DNA of 39,562 nucleotides from an uncultured Christensenellaceae bacterium (GTDB taxonomy: Bacteria; Bacillota; Clostridia; Christensenellales; Pumilibacteraceae). The notes under the pieces are model-generated. The model did no database searches, was not told where the DNA came from, and worked only from the letters and a program-made list of their open reading frames with translations. The stretch covers positions 47,184-86,745 of the forward strand of contig CAJUNM010000003.1 of the NCBI GenBank assembly GCA_910587805.1, in the 5' to 3' direction. The number at the start of each line of letters is the position of its first letter. The first letter of the stretch is position 1. Of the stretch, positions 25,022 through 32,881 are shown piece after piece. A program made the translations under genes and the position numbers.

Positions 25022-25057
25022 GCCGCTTTCAAACCGCAGTCCCAAAGGAGGGTCGCA

Positions 25058-26203
25058 ATGGCTTTACGCAGAGCAAAATCGTTAAGCAAAGGGAAAAAAA
25101 TCGCGGTTATCGCGGGATCGGTCGCTGGCGGCATCGTGCTTGCGCTTATTCTCACGGTAGCGATATATTTATTGTGCGTGGTGTGCGGATATTATCGGAT
25201 CGAGGATAATATGCCGCTCGAGGTGCGGAACAACAACGACGGTTCGGCGGTGTTCTGCGATAAATCGTACAGCATAATGACGTACAACGTCGGTTTCGGC
25301 GCGTACGGTCCGCAATATACGTTCTTTATGGACACCGGCATTATGAAAGACGGCACAAAAACCCGAGGCAAGTACGGCACGGCGGTGAGCAAAGCGGACG
25401 TCGAGAAAAATATTTCGGGCGCGGCGCGCGTCGTAGAAGAATTTTCGCCCGACTTCGCAATCATTCAGGAAGTGGATTACGACTCGACGCGCAGTTATAA
25501 AGTCGATCAGCGCGTCAAGTTTTCGGGCATCGACGGTTACGCGTCGGTGTTTGCGGAGAACTATCACAGCAGCTATCTTTTCTATCCGTTCAATGATCCG
25601 CACGGCAAAAACAATGCGGGAATAATGACGCTCGGCAAGTACGAGTTTTCGGACAGCACGCGGTACAGTTTTCCCATCGCCGACGATCTTTCAAAGTTCA
25701 CCGATCTCGACCGTTGCTTTTCGGTGTCGCACGTGCCTGTGGATAACGGCAAAAGTCTCGCTATCGTCTCGTTGCACATGTCGGCTTACGATAAGGGCGG
25801 AGTGATACGAAAACAGCAGGCGGAATTGCTCGAAACCGTACTCGAACGCGAGTATGCCGCAGGCAATTACGTTATAGCGGGCGGCGATTTCAATCAGGAT
25901 CTTATAGGCGACCTCAATAAGTTCGAGACAAATCAGCGCGTGCCCGAATGGGTGAGCACGTACGATCCCGCGGATATTCCCGAGCATTTTTCCATAATCG
26001 CGGACAAAAATTCGAGCGTCGGTTCGTGCCGCGGCGCGGACGTCAAGTGGGAACGCGGCAAAACGTACACGTGCGTTATAGACGGATTCATCGTGTCGGA
26101 TAATGTTCGCGTCGATACGGTCGAGATAATAGACACCGACTTTGCGTATTCCGATCACAATCCCGTTAAAATGACGTTTTCGTTCGTCGTCGACGCGAAA
26201 TAA
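25058..26203 (+). CDS. membrane-anchored endonuclease/exonuclease/phosphatase-family protein
   Basis: A 381-residue protein. A basic N-terminus (RRAKSLSKGKK) precedes one membrane helix at about residues 15-43, so the catalytic domain should face outward. The EEP fold follows: SIMTYNVGFGAYG (Asn), FAIIQEVDYDS (catalytic Glu), SLHMSAYDKGG (His), AGGDFNQDLIG (Asp-Asn), and YSDHNPVKMTF (Asp-His) at the end. The family includes sphingomyelinases, inositol phosphatases and DNases. With an outward-facing domain, a lipid or extracellular DNA substrate is conceivable, but the sequence does not discriminate. The ATG follows AAAGGAGGG and lies 36 bases after the hydrolase gene. Confidence 0.85.
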   Translation: MALRRAKSLSKGKKIAVIAGSVAGGIVLALILTVAIYLLCVVCGYYRIEDNMPLEVRNNNDGSAVFCDKSYSIMTYNVGFGAYGPQYTFFMDTGIMKDGTKTRGKYGTAVSKADVEKNISGAARVVEEFSPDFAIIQEVDYDSTRSYKVDQRVKFSGIDGYASVFAENYHSSYLFYPFNDPHGKNNAGIMTLGKYEFSDSTRYSFPIADDLSKFTDLDRCFSVSHVPVDNGKSLAIVSLHMSAYDKGGVIRKQQAELLETVLEREYAAGNYVIAGGDFNQDLIGDLNKFETNQRVPEWVSTYDPADIPEHFSIIADKNSSVGSCRGADVKWERGKTYTCVIDGFIVSDNVRVDTVEIIDTDFAYSDHNPVKMTFSFVVDAK

Positions 26204-26221
26204 CTTATCGGATCGAACATA

Positions 26222-26527
26222 ATGAACGTTGACGAAAAGTTGATAAACGCCATGTGCGAGATGTTTCGCATGTGTCCGTATATAGAAAAAGCCGTGCTGT
26301 TCGGCTCTCGAGCGCGCGGCGACAATACCGAGCGCAGTGACTACGATATTGCCGTATACGGTGATTTGCCTCGCGACGAACGTGCTCGGTTGCGTTATGA
26401 TTTCGACGAGGCGCTGCCTACATTGCATAAGATCGATTTGATTTTCATGCAAGAACAGATTGCGTCGGAATTTACAGATAATATCGAAAAGGAAGGCGTT
26501 GAATTTTATGGTAAAAACCATGAATAA
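26222..26527 (+). CDS. MntA-type nucleotidyltransferase antitoxin
   Basis: A 101-residue minimal nucleotidyltransferase. The signature GSRARGDNTERSDYD (28-42) gives GS-x10-D-x-D: Gly28-Ser29, Asp40 and Asp42. A third acidic residue occurs in HKIDLIF (Asp72). In type VII toxin-antitoxin pairs such enzymes transfer AMP to a tyrosine of the HEPN toxin and so neutralise it. The next gene overlaps it by 20 bases and encodes such a HEPN protein. In the HI0073/HI0074 group, as here, the transferase comes first; in classical hepT-mntA it comes second. Base composition is a little more AT-rich than in neighbouring genes, consistent with transfer. Only a weak GGAT ribosome site is seen. Confidence 0.88.
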   Translation: MNVDEKLINAMCEMFRMCPYIEKAVLFGSRARGDNTERSDYDIAVYGDLPRDERARLRYDFDEALPTLHKIDLIFMQEQIASEFTDNIEKEGVEFYGKNHE

Positions 26528-26909
26528 ATACGATAATTTAAGTAAAGCGGTAAAGCGACTGAACGAAGCGAATATTCGATACAAGAAGTCGGCAGACGAT
26601 CCGATCTATCAGGACGCGTTGATCAAACGTTTTGAATTTACCTTTGAGCTTGCGTGGAAAACCTTGCGGCAATTTATGATGGATTCGGGTTATCAAATGC
26701 CGAGCGTAACGCCAAAGGGCGTATTCGCTTACGCATATCAAGAGAGCATATTGCAAGACGAAAAAATTTGGCTTGATATGCTCGAAGACAGAAATTTATC
26801 CACTCACGATTACGGTTTTGAAATGGCGAAAGACATTGCCGATCGAATAAGCAATAAATATGCGAAATGTTTAGCCGCACTTGCGAAATACGTCGGCGAC
26901 GCGATATAA
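26508..26909 (+). CDS. HepT-type HEPN toxin (HI0074 family)
   Basis: A 133-residue all-helical protein of the nucleotidyltransferase-substrate-binding/HEPN group. The ATG at 26508 is chosen over 26520 because GGAAGG lies 11 bases upstream; the gene overlaps mntA by 20 bases. Helices are predicted at about 6-28, 33-60, 80-95 and 104-130. RNLSTHDY at 95-102 matches R-x4-H-x-Y: Arg95 and His100 are the RNase pair, and Tyr102 is the tyrosine that MntA proteins AMPylate. This suggests an active RNase toxin. Target RNA is unknown. The gene ends ten bases before trmL. Confidence 0.87.
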   Translation: MVKTMNKYDNLSKAVKRLNEANIRYKKSADDPIYQDALIKRFEFTFELAWKTLRQFMMDSGYQMPSVTPKGVFAYAYQESILQDEKIWLDMLEDRNLSTHDYGFEMAKDIADRISNKYAKCLAALAKYVGDAI

Positions 26910-26910
26910 T
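26905..26910 (+). promoter_or_regulatory. candidate -10 box for trmL inside the toxin stop
   Basis: TATAAT overlaps the hepT stop codon, with TTGCGA 18 bases upstream. The predicted start is about three bases before the trmL ATG, which lacks a ribosome site. Confidence 0.35.
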
Positions 26911-26919
26911 AAGATCATC

Positions 26920-27381
26920 ATGTTCAATATAGTTCTCGTAGAACCCGAAATACCCCAAAACACGGGTAATATATCGCGCACGTGCGCCTGCACGGGTAGC
27001 GCGTTGCACATAGTAAAGCCGATGGGCTTCGAGATCACCGACGCAAAACTCAAGCGCGCGGGACTTGATTATTGGGATAAACTCGATCTCACGTATTACG
27101 AAAACCTCGACGAATTTTTTGCCCGAAACGCGGGAGGAAAGTTCTATTATCTTTCCAAAAAAGCGAGCAAGCGTTATACCGACGCGCGTTTTCGCGACGG
27201 CGATTTTTTGGTGTTCGGCAAAGAGACCAAAGGGCTGCCCGAACACGTAGTGTTTGATAATCCCGATACCGCGTTGCGCATACCGATGGCGAACGGCTTG
27301 CGCTCGCTTAATCTGTCTAACACGGTCGCGCTTGTGCTGTACGAGGCGCTGCGCCAAAACGGTTTTCGGGACTTGATCTGA
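26920..27381 (+). CDS. trmL: TrmL, tRNA (cytidine/uridine-34 2'-O) methyltransferase
   Basis: SPOUT-family enzyme that methylates the wobble ribose of tRNA-Leu using S-adenosylmethionine. The 153-residue length and motifs are typical: FNIVLVEPEIPQNTGNISRTC at the N-terminus, HIVKPMGFEI, LDYWDKL, then the knot region FGKETKGLPE and IPMANGLRSLNLSNTVALVLYEALRQ. The start at 26920 gives the canonical N-terminus; an in-frame ATG at 26881 would overlap hepT. No Shine-Dalgarno sequence is visible before the ATG. Confidence 0.94.
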   Translation: MFNIVLVEPEIPQNTGNISRTCACTGSALHIVKPMGFEITDAKLKRAGLDYWDKLDLTYYENLDEFFARNAGGKFYYLSKKASKRYTDARFRDGDFLVFGKETKGLPEHVVFDNPDTALRIPMANGLRSLNLSNTVALVLYEALRQNGFRDLI

Positions 27382-27431
27382 CGCGCGCAAACCGCAGTAA
27401 TGCGCCGCGCCGAAAAACCGCGCTCAAACGG

Positions 27432-27460
27432 TTGAAAAAAAAACTTATTTGTGCTACAAT
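27432..27460 (+). promoter_or_regulatory. promoter of the topoisomerase operon
   Basis: TTGAAA (27432-27437), 17 bases, TACAAT (27455-27460) with a TGC extension. The leader of about 95 bases contains CCGAAA, which can pair with TTTCGG, and TACCGA, which can pair with TCGGTA. The two pairings share a left arm, so they are mutually exclusive. Confidence 0.65.
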
Positions 27461-27561
27461 GTAAGAGTGGTTTTTTACCCGTTACCGAAAATCGACGAAT
27501 TTCGGAATTTTATCGGTATCGGGCAGAATCCGAATAAACGATTGCTATTGTTGGAGTTATC

Positions 27562-29511
27562 ATGACCGAACATTACAATGCAGGAGATATACGAGTCCTC
27601 GAAGGACTTGACGCGGTGCGGCTGCGCCCGGGTATGTACATCGGTACAACGGGCGTAAAAGGCTTGCATCATATTTTGTGGGAGATCGTCGACAACTCGA
27701 TCGACGAGGTTTCCAACGGCTATGCGACTACCGTGTTCGTTACCGTTCACGGCGATGGCAGCGTGTCCGTAGAGGACGACGGCAGAGGTATTCCCGTTGA
27801 CGTTCATCCCAAGCTCGGCGTATCGGGCGTCGAGGTCGTGTTTACGCAATTGCACGCCGGCGGCAAGTTCGATACGAGCAATTACGCGCACTCGGGCGGA
27901 CTCCACGGCGTGGGCGCGTCCGTCACAAACGCGCTTTCGGAATGGCTGCGCGTCGAGGTGTATAAAAACGGCACAACGTACCGCATGGAATTCGAGTCGA
28001 AGGAAGTGAACGGCGAAGTCAAGGGCGGCGTGCCCAAGTATCACTTGATAGACACGGGCGAAAAAACGGACAAGCACGGTTCGCGCGTGCGGTTCATGCC
28101 CGATAAGCGCATTTTCGAGACGGTCATTTTTCAATTCGAGACGATCGCGCGTCGGCTCAAAGAGCTTGCGTTTTTGAACAAAGGCGTGCGCATCAAGCTT
28201 GTAGACGAGCGTGTGCCTATGGGCGACGGTTACCGTTCGCTCGAATACTGCTATGAAGGCGGTATCATAGATTTCGTCAAATACATCGACGAAGCCAAGG
28301 AAACGTTGTACGATACGCCCGTATTCATAAAGGGCGAGCGCGACGGCATATCGATGGAGCTTGCGTTTCAGCATACCGACGCGTACACGGAAAACCTGTT
28401 TTCGTACGTAAACAACATTCCCACGACCGAGGGCGGCACGCACGAAACGGGCTTTAAGTCGGCGTACACCAAAGTCATGAACGACTTTGCGCGTAGAGTG
28501 GGCATGCTCAAGGAAAAGGACTCCAACCTTTTGGGCGACGACTACCGCGAAGGATTGACTGCCGTACTGTCGGTGCAAATGACCAACGTGCAGTTCGAGG
28601 GTCAGACAAAGACCAAGCTCGGCAATCCCGCGGCGCGTATAGCGATAGAAGCGCTCGTATCTCAGCTTTTGTGCGAGTACTTCGGCGATGCGAAAAACGA
28701 GGCGGTCGGCGAGGCAATACTCAAAAAAGGCTTGCTCGCGGCAAAAGTCCGCGAAGCGGCTCGAAAAGAAAAGGAGATCACCCGCGCCAAAAACGCGATA
28801 GAGAGTTTCAACCTCGTAGGCAAGCTCACGCCGTGCACGGGCAAAAAACCCGAAAACAACGAGCTGTTTATCGTAGAGGGCGACAGCGCGGGCGGCACGT
28901 GCAAGCAAGCGCGCGCTCGGTCGTATCAGGCTATTCTTCCGTTGCGCGGCAAACCGCTCAACGCAGAGAAAAAGCGCATAGACCAAGTGCTTGCAAACGA
29001 GGAGATCCGCACGCTTATTTCCGCGCTCGGCAGCGGCATAGGCGAGGACTTCAACGTAGACAATCTCAATTACCACAAAGTGATCATACTGTCCGATGCG
29101 GACGTGGACGGGTACCATATCCGCGCGATACTTTTGACGTTCTTCTTCAGATACATGAAAGACCTCATAACCGAGGGGCATGTGTATATAGGTCTGCCGC
29201 CGCTGTATAAGATAGCGAAGGGCAACAACGTAGAATACGCCTACGACGAGGAGGCGCTCGCCGCCGCAAAGTCCAAGATGGGCAAGGGCGCGCTCATTCA
29301 GCGTTACAAAGGCTTGGGCGAAATGAACGCCGATCAGCTTTGGGAGACTACCATGGACCCGAAAAACCGCGCGCTCGTGCAGGTCACGATCGAGGACGCG
29401 GCGGAAGCGGAAAAGCTCGTTTCGGTGCTCATGGGCGACGCCGTCGATCTGCGCCGCGAGTATATAATCGAACATGCGGATTTCAACAAAGTCGATAACT
29501 TCAACAGATAA
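27562..29511 (+). CDS. parE: type II topoisomerase B subunit, probably ParE
   Basis: ATPase subunit of a type II topoisomerase. Of 649 residues, the GHKL ATPase comes first: EGLDAVRLRPGMYIG, EIVDNSIDE with Glu41 and Asn45, EDDGRGIPVDVHPK, KFDTSNYAHSGGLHGVGASVTNALS. The transducer region ends near 390. The Toprim part carries VEGDSAGGTCKQARARSYQ AILPLRGK-type motif at about 430, DADVDGYHIRAILLTFFFRYM, and QRYKGLGEMNADQLWETTMDP. ParE and GyrB are hard to separate, but the DGYHIR variant and a partner without a GyrA box favour topoisomerase IV. A GGAG site precedes the ATG. The A subunit follows after 213 bases. Confidence 0.85.
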   Translation: MTEHYNAGDIRVLEGLDAVRLRPGMYIGTTGVKGLHHILWEIVDNSIDEVSNGYATTVFVTVHGDGSVSVEDDGRGIPVDVHPKLGVSGVEVVFTQLHAGGKFDTSNYAHSGGLHGVGASVTNALSEWLRVEVYKNGTTYRMEFESKEVNGEVKGGVPKYHLIDTGEKTDKHGSRVRFMPDKRIFETVIFQFETIARRLKELAFLNKGVRIKLVDERVPMGDGYRSLEYCYEGGIIDFVKYIDEAKETLYDTPVFIKGERDGISMELAFQHTDAYTENLFSYVNNIPTTEGGTHETGFKSAYTKVMNDFARRVGMLKEKDSNLLGDDYREGLTAVLSVQMTNVQFEGQTKTKLGNPAARIAIEALVSQLLCEYFGDAKNEAVGEAILKKGLLAAKVREAARKEKEITRAKNAIESFNLVGKLTPCTGKKPENNELFIVEGDSAGGTCKQARARSYQAILPLRGKPLNAEKKRIDQVLANEEIRTLISALGSGIGEDFNVDNLNYHKVIILSDADVDGYHIRAILLTFFFRYMKDLITEGHVYIGLPPLYKIAKGNNVEYAYDEEALAAAKSKMGKGALIQRYKGLGEMNADQLWETTMDPKNRALVQVTIEDAAEAEKLVSVLMGDAVDLRREYIIEHADFNKVDNFNR

Positions 29512-29514
29512 ACG

Positions 29515-29700
29515 TTTCGGATCTGCGTCCGCGAGCCGAACTTCGCGCCTTGCGTCGCTCGACGTACCGTAAAAGTACGTTATCGCTCAGTATGTGAAAC
29601 GCTCTCGAGCACGGCATTTGTGTGTGAACGCATAAGCTTCGGTCTATCGGCGTTTCGACGGACGATCGCAGTTTAAGAAATCGACAACAATACAAATACA
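29515..29700. repeat. parE-parC gap: degenerate inverted repeat, no gene
   Basis: The 213-base gap has no open frame of note. ACGTAC and GTACGT around 29566-29582 form a small hairpin. The flanks show patchy inverted similarity (CTGCG with CGCAG, GCCGA with TCGGC), suggesting a decayed foldback element like the one at 4753-4921. Confidence 0.35.
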
Positions 29701-29724
29701 GTCATAAGACTTATAAGGATTGCT

Positions 29725-32199
29725 ATGGAACAAGAAGAGAAACGCACAAGAATAATACTTCAAACAATGGAAGACGTTATGCGCGATTCCATGATCCCGT
29801 ATTCGGAATCGGTCATACTCGACCGTGCGTTGCCGCGCGTCGAGGACGGACTGAAGCCCGTTCAGCGTCGTATATTGTATACCATGCAGCAGCTCGGCAT
29901 CACGCCCGACAAACCGTATAAAAAGAGCGCGCGTATCGTAGGCGACTGCTTGGGTAAGCTCCACCCGCACGGCGACAGCTCCGTTTACCAAGCAATGGTG
30001 AGAATGGCGCAGCCGTTCAATATGGGTGCGGTGCTCGTGGACGGGCACGGTAACTTCGGCTCGGTCGACGGCGACGGTGCGGCGGCTATGCGTTATACCG
30101 AGGCGCGGCTCGCGCCGCTCGCGCTCGAGCTTTTGCGCGATATAGACAAGAACACGGTGCGTTGGTCGTGGAACTTCGACGACTCGATACTCGAGCCGGA
30201 TATGCTGCCCGGACGTTTCCCCAATCTTTTGGTCAACGGTGCGACGGGCATAGCCGTCGGTCTTGCCACCAATATCCCGCCGCACAATCTAATGGAAACT
30301 ATCGACGGCGTTATAGCGTTTATAGACAATCCTCGCATTTCGCTCAAGGACATAATGAAGATTATCAAAGCTCCGGATTTCCCGACGGGAGGCGTTATTA
30401 TCCCGACCGAGCTTGAAAAGGCGTACGAGACGGGCAAGGGCAAAATCTCCATCCGCGCGAAAATGCACATAGAAAACGACGGCGACAAAAAGATAATAGT
30501 CATCGACGAACTGCCGTACCAAGTGAACAAAGCGCAGTTGCTCGAAAATATTATAAAAGTGCGCGAGGATAAAAAGGGTGTGTTGAGCGGAATTACCGAC
30601 GTTGTGGACGAATCCGACAGAAGCGGCACGCGCGCGGTGATCAAGGTAAAACGCGATTATAACCCGCGCGAGATAATAAACACGCTGTTCAAGTACACCA
30701 ATCTTTCCACGAACTTCTCGTTCAATATGGTCGCTATCGCGGACGGCAAGCCGCAGCTCATGGGCTTGCTCGATATAATAGCGTACTACGTAAATTATCA
30801 ACGCGAGGTGATACTGCGCAGATCCAAGTACGAGCTTGACGCGGCGAAAAAGCGCGAGCATATTTTGGAAGGGCTTGTGATCGCCGTGCGCAACATCGAC
30901 GAAGTTATCAAAATAATCAAAGCGAGCCAGAGCACCACGGCGGCTAAGGAAGCGTTGCGCAAGCGTTTCGAGCTTTCCGAGATCCAAGCTCAAGCCGTGC
31001 TCGACATGCGTCTCGCGCGTCTCACGCATCTCGAAATATTCAAGCTCGAAAACGAACTGCGCGACGTGCGCAGCGAGATAGCGCGTCTCGAGGCGATCGT
31101 CGCGAGCAAGCGCATGCAAATGGAGCTTGTAAAGACCGAGCTTTTAGGGATCAGAAAACAGTACAGAGAAAACCGAAAATCGAGCATAGTCGCGTCGGCT
31201 GAGAATTATGTTGTGCCGAGCGACGACGAGAAACCGACTTACGAGTACGTGATCGCGGCAAACGCCAATCATCAACTCAAAAAAATGCTCGTCAAAAATT
31301 TCACCATGGCAACCAAGGACTTTACCGATACGTCCACGCTCGGCGAGATCTGTCCGATACTCGTCAAGGCGAAGTCGCCCGACCGCGTATATTGCTTTAC
31401 CAACATGGGCAATTGCTACAAAGTGGATGTGGAGAGCATTCCCGACGGAAAGTGGCGCGAGGACAAGGGCGCGCAGCTTTGCAAGATAGTCGCGGACGCC
31501 GTAGAGGGCGAATATCCCGTCTACATGCGGCTCGTCGAGGAGAAACTGCCCAAGAATAATCTGTTGTTCTACACCAAACTCGGCATGATCAAGCGTAGCG
31601 CATGGAGCGAGTACAACGTGGTCAAGTCGAGTTTTCAGGCGACGAAACTCCGCGACGGCGACGAGGTCATCGCGATCGAGGACGAGCTTGCCGAAGAATG
31701 TTCGCTTATGTTCGTTACGCGCGACGGCATGTGTCTCAACGCCGATATGAGCGATATTCCTGCGCAAGGTCGTATAGCCGCGGGCGTTAAGGGCATCTCG
31801 CTCGCGGACGGCGACGAGTGCGTTATGATTAAGCAGGTCAACGGCGACGGCGAGATCGCGCTGTGCACAAACTACGGGTTCGTAAAACGCGTGCTCGTGT
31901 CGCAGATAGATATACTCGGCAGATACCGCAAGGGCATAAAGGTGATTGACTTCGGCAAGGTCAAAGAAGAAAAGGACGAAGCCGGCAATAAGATAAAGCC
32001 CGCGCTCGTATTCGCATCGTGCGTGACTGTGCCGTATAAAGTTGTGCTCAATGTGGACGGCGAGTATCTCACCGCATACTCCACCGAGAACTTCTCGATA
32101 GAAAACCGCACGCATACGGGCAGACAACTGCTGCGCGGCAGGCATATAATCAAAGGCGCATACCCGTATAACGACAAACTCAAAAACAGCGGAAATTAA
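29725..32199 (+). CDS. parC: type II topoisomerase A subunit, probably ParC
   Basis: DNA cleavage subunit, 824 residues. The winged-helix region has RALPRVEDGLKPVQRRILY (35-53), SARIVGDCLGKLHPHGDSS (68-86) and the catalytic Tyr124 in AAMRYTEARL. The tower and coiled coil run to about 490 (QAQAVLDMRLARLTHLE). The C-terminal domain of about 300 residues has beta-pinwheel repeats (GNCYKVDVESIPDG, GMIKRSAWSEYN, GMCLNADMSDIPAQGRIAAGVKGI, GFVKRVLVSQIDI). No canonical GyrA box (QRRGGKG) is seen; the nearest is GRYRKGIK. This favours ParC over GyrA. Ser85 corresponds to E. coli GyrA Ser83 but position 89 is Gln where most enzymes have Asp or Glu. Followed by a strong terminator. Confidence 0.85.
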   Translation: MEQEEKRTRIILQTMEDVMRDSMIPYSESVILDRALPRVEDGLKPVQRRILYTMQQLGITPDKPYKKSARIVGDCLGKLHPHGDSSVYQAMVRMAQPFNMGAVLVDGHGNFGSVDGDGAAAMRYTEARLAPLALELLRDIDKNTVRWSWNFDDSILEPDMLPGRFPNLLVNGATGIAVGLATNIPPHNLMETIDGVIAFIDNPRISLKDIMKIIKAPDFPTGGVIIPTELEKAYETGKGKISIRAKMHIENDGDKKIIVIDELPYQVNKAQLLENIIKVREDKKGVLSGITDVVDESDRSGTRAVIKVKRDYNPREIINTLFKYTNLSTNFSFNMVAIADGKPQLMGLLDIIAYYVNYQREVILRRSKYELDAAKKREHILEGLVIAVRNIDEVIKIIKASQSTTAAKEALRKRFELSEIQAQAVLDMRLARLTHLEIFKLENELRDVRSEIARLEAIVASKRMQMELVKTELLGIRKQYRENRKSSIVASAENYVVPSDDEKPTYEYVIAANANHQLKKMLVKNFTMATKDFTDTSTLGEICPILVKAKSPDRVYCFTNMGNCYKVDVESIPDGKWREDKGAQLCKIVADAVEGEYPVYMRLVEEKLPKNNLLFYTKLGMIKRSAWSEYNVVKSSFQATKLRDGDEVIAIEDELAEECSLMFVTRDGMCLNADMSDIPAQGRIAAGVKGISLADGDECVMIKQVNGDGEIALCTNYGFVKRVLVSQIDILGRYRKGIKVIDFGKVKEEKDEAGNKIKPALVFASCVTVPYKVVLNVDGEYLTAYSTENFSIENRTHTGRQLLRGRHIIKGAYPYNDKLKNSGN

Positions 32200-32208
32200 A
32201 CGGATTAA

Positions 32209-32239
32209 AAAAGCAAGTGCGAAGATCGCGCTTGCTTTT
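32209..32239. terminator. bidirectional terminator between parC and the transglycosylase
   Basis: AAAAGCAAGTGCG (32209-32221) pairs with CGCGCTTGCTTTT (32227-32239) around AAGAT; one G-T pair. It is ten bases after the parC stop and 14 bases before the convergent gene's stop. Confidence 0.88.
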
Positions 32240-32252
32240 GCGTTGCGGTAAG

Positions 32253-32750
32253 TTATCTGTAGATTTTTTTCGCAAGACGCACGTCTTTAAGATATTTTTG
32301 AGTTTCCGGAAATATCTCGTCGCCGTCGAGAAATTTTCTTGCGTTCGTTTCGCCGGCGTTGTAAGCCATGAGCGCGGCGGATTCGTCGCCGTCGAACTTT
32401 TCGAGCAGTATCGAGAGGTAATAGCAGCCGCAACGCAGATTGGTCTGCGGATCGTATGCGTCAGGCGCTTTTATGCGCAAAGCCGCCGCGCACGAAGTAA
32501 ACGTCTGCGGCATCAATTGCATAAGCCCGACCGCGCCTTTGTCGGAAACGGCTTTGCGGTCGAACTTGCTTTCCGCCCATACGACGGAGCGCACGAGCCT
32601 GCGCTCCAGCCCGAATTCGTCGGCTGCGGCGTTAAGCTCGTTCGCATACTTGTTCGGAAACGCCATGCACAGCGCGATGCCGCCGATAACGGCGCATGCG
32701 GCGAGCGCGGAAATTGTTATCATGATCGCTTTACCGAGCTTGGATTTCAT
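32253..32750 (-). CDS. membrane-anchored lytic transglycosylase (SLT domain)
   Basis: A 165-residue peptidoglycan lyase that cleaves the MurNAc-GlcNAc bond to form 1,6-anhydro ends. A hydrophobic segment at about residues 7-30 anchors it with the domain outside. The SLT domain follows directly: VRSVVWAESKFD with catalytic Glu60, GAVGLMQLMPQT (73-83), GCYYLSILLEKF, and AYNAGE at 129-134. It is compact, without extra binding domains, like the small membrane SLT proteins of Clostridia. The ATG at 32750 is preferred over one at 32756 because the -10 box ends six bases upstream and would make the transcript start there. It is a host gene and not the missing phage endolysin. Confidence 0.88.
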   Translation of the reverse strand: MKSKLGKAIMITISALAACAVIGGIALCMAFPNKYANELNAAADEFGLERRLVRSVVWAESKFDRKAVSDKGAVGLMQLMPQTFTSCAAALRIKAPDAYDPQTNLRCGCYYLSILLEKFDGDESAALMAYNAGETNARKFLDGDEIFPETQKYLKDVRLAKKIYR

Positions 32751-32756
32751 ATACAT

Positions 32757-32762
32757 ATTATA
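32757..32762 (-). promoter_or_regulatory. -10 box of the transglycosylase gene (leaderless prediction)
   Basis: On the minus strand TATAAT occupies 32762-32757 and is followed by six bases and then ATG at 32750. No convincing -35 or Shine-Dalgarno sequence is seen. Confidence 0.55.
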
Positions 32763-32823
32763 CGGTAATATACCGACAAATATTAGAATTTTATTAAAAA
32801 TCGGCGCGCGTCGTTAAATCGTT

Positions 32824-32851
32824 TTGATAATGACCGTGTAAGTGATAGACT
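32824..32851 (+). promoter_or_regulatory. candidate promoter of the ABC transporter gene
   Basis: TTGATA (32824-32829), 16 bases, TAGACT (32846-32851). A GAGAGG ribosome site precedes the ATG. Confidence 0.4.
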
Positions 32852-32881
32852 GAATATATGTAAATCGTGTGAGAGGTTGCT

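Noticed and set aside
27475..29475. Long minus-strand open frame opposite the topoisomerase B gene
   Set aside because: Same composition artefact. The plus strand carries all ATPase and Toprim motifs.
32253..32750. Lytic transglycosylase as the missing phage endolysin
   Set aside because: It lies 26 kb from the cassette among host genes, has a membrane anchor and its own promoter.
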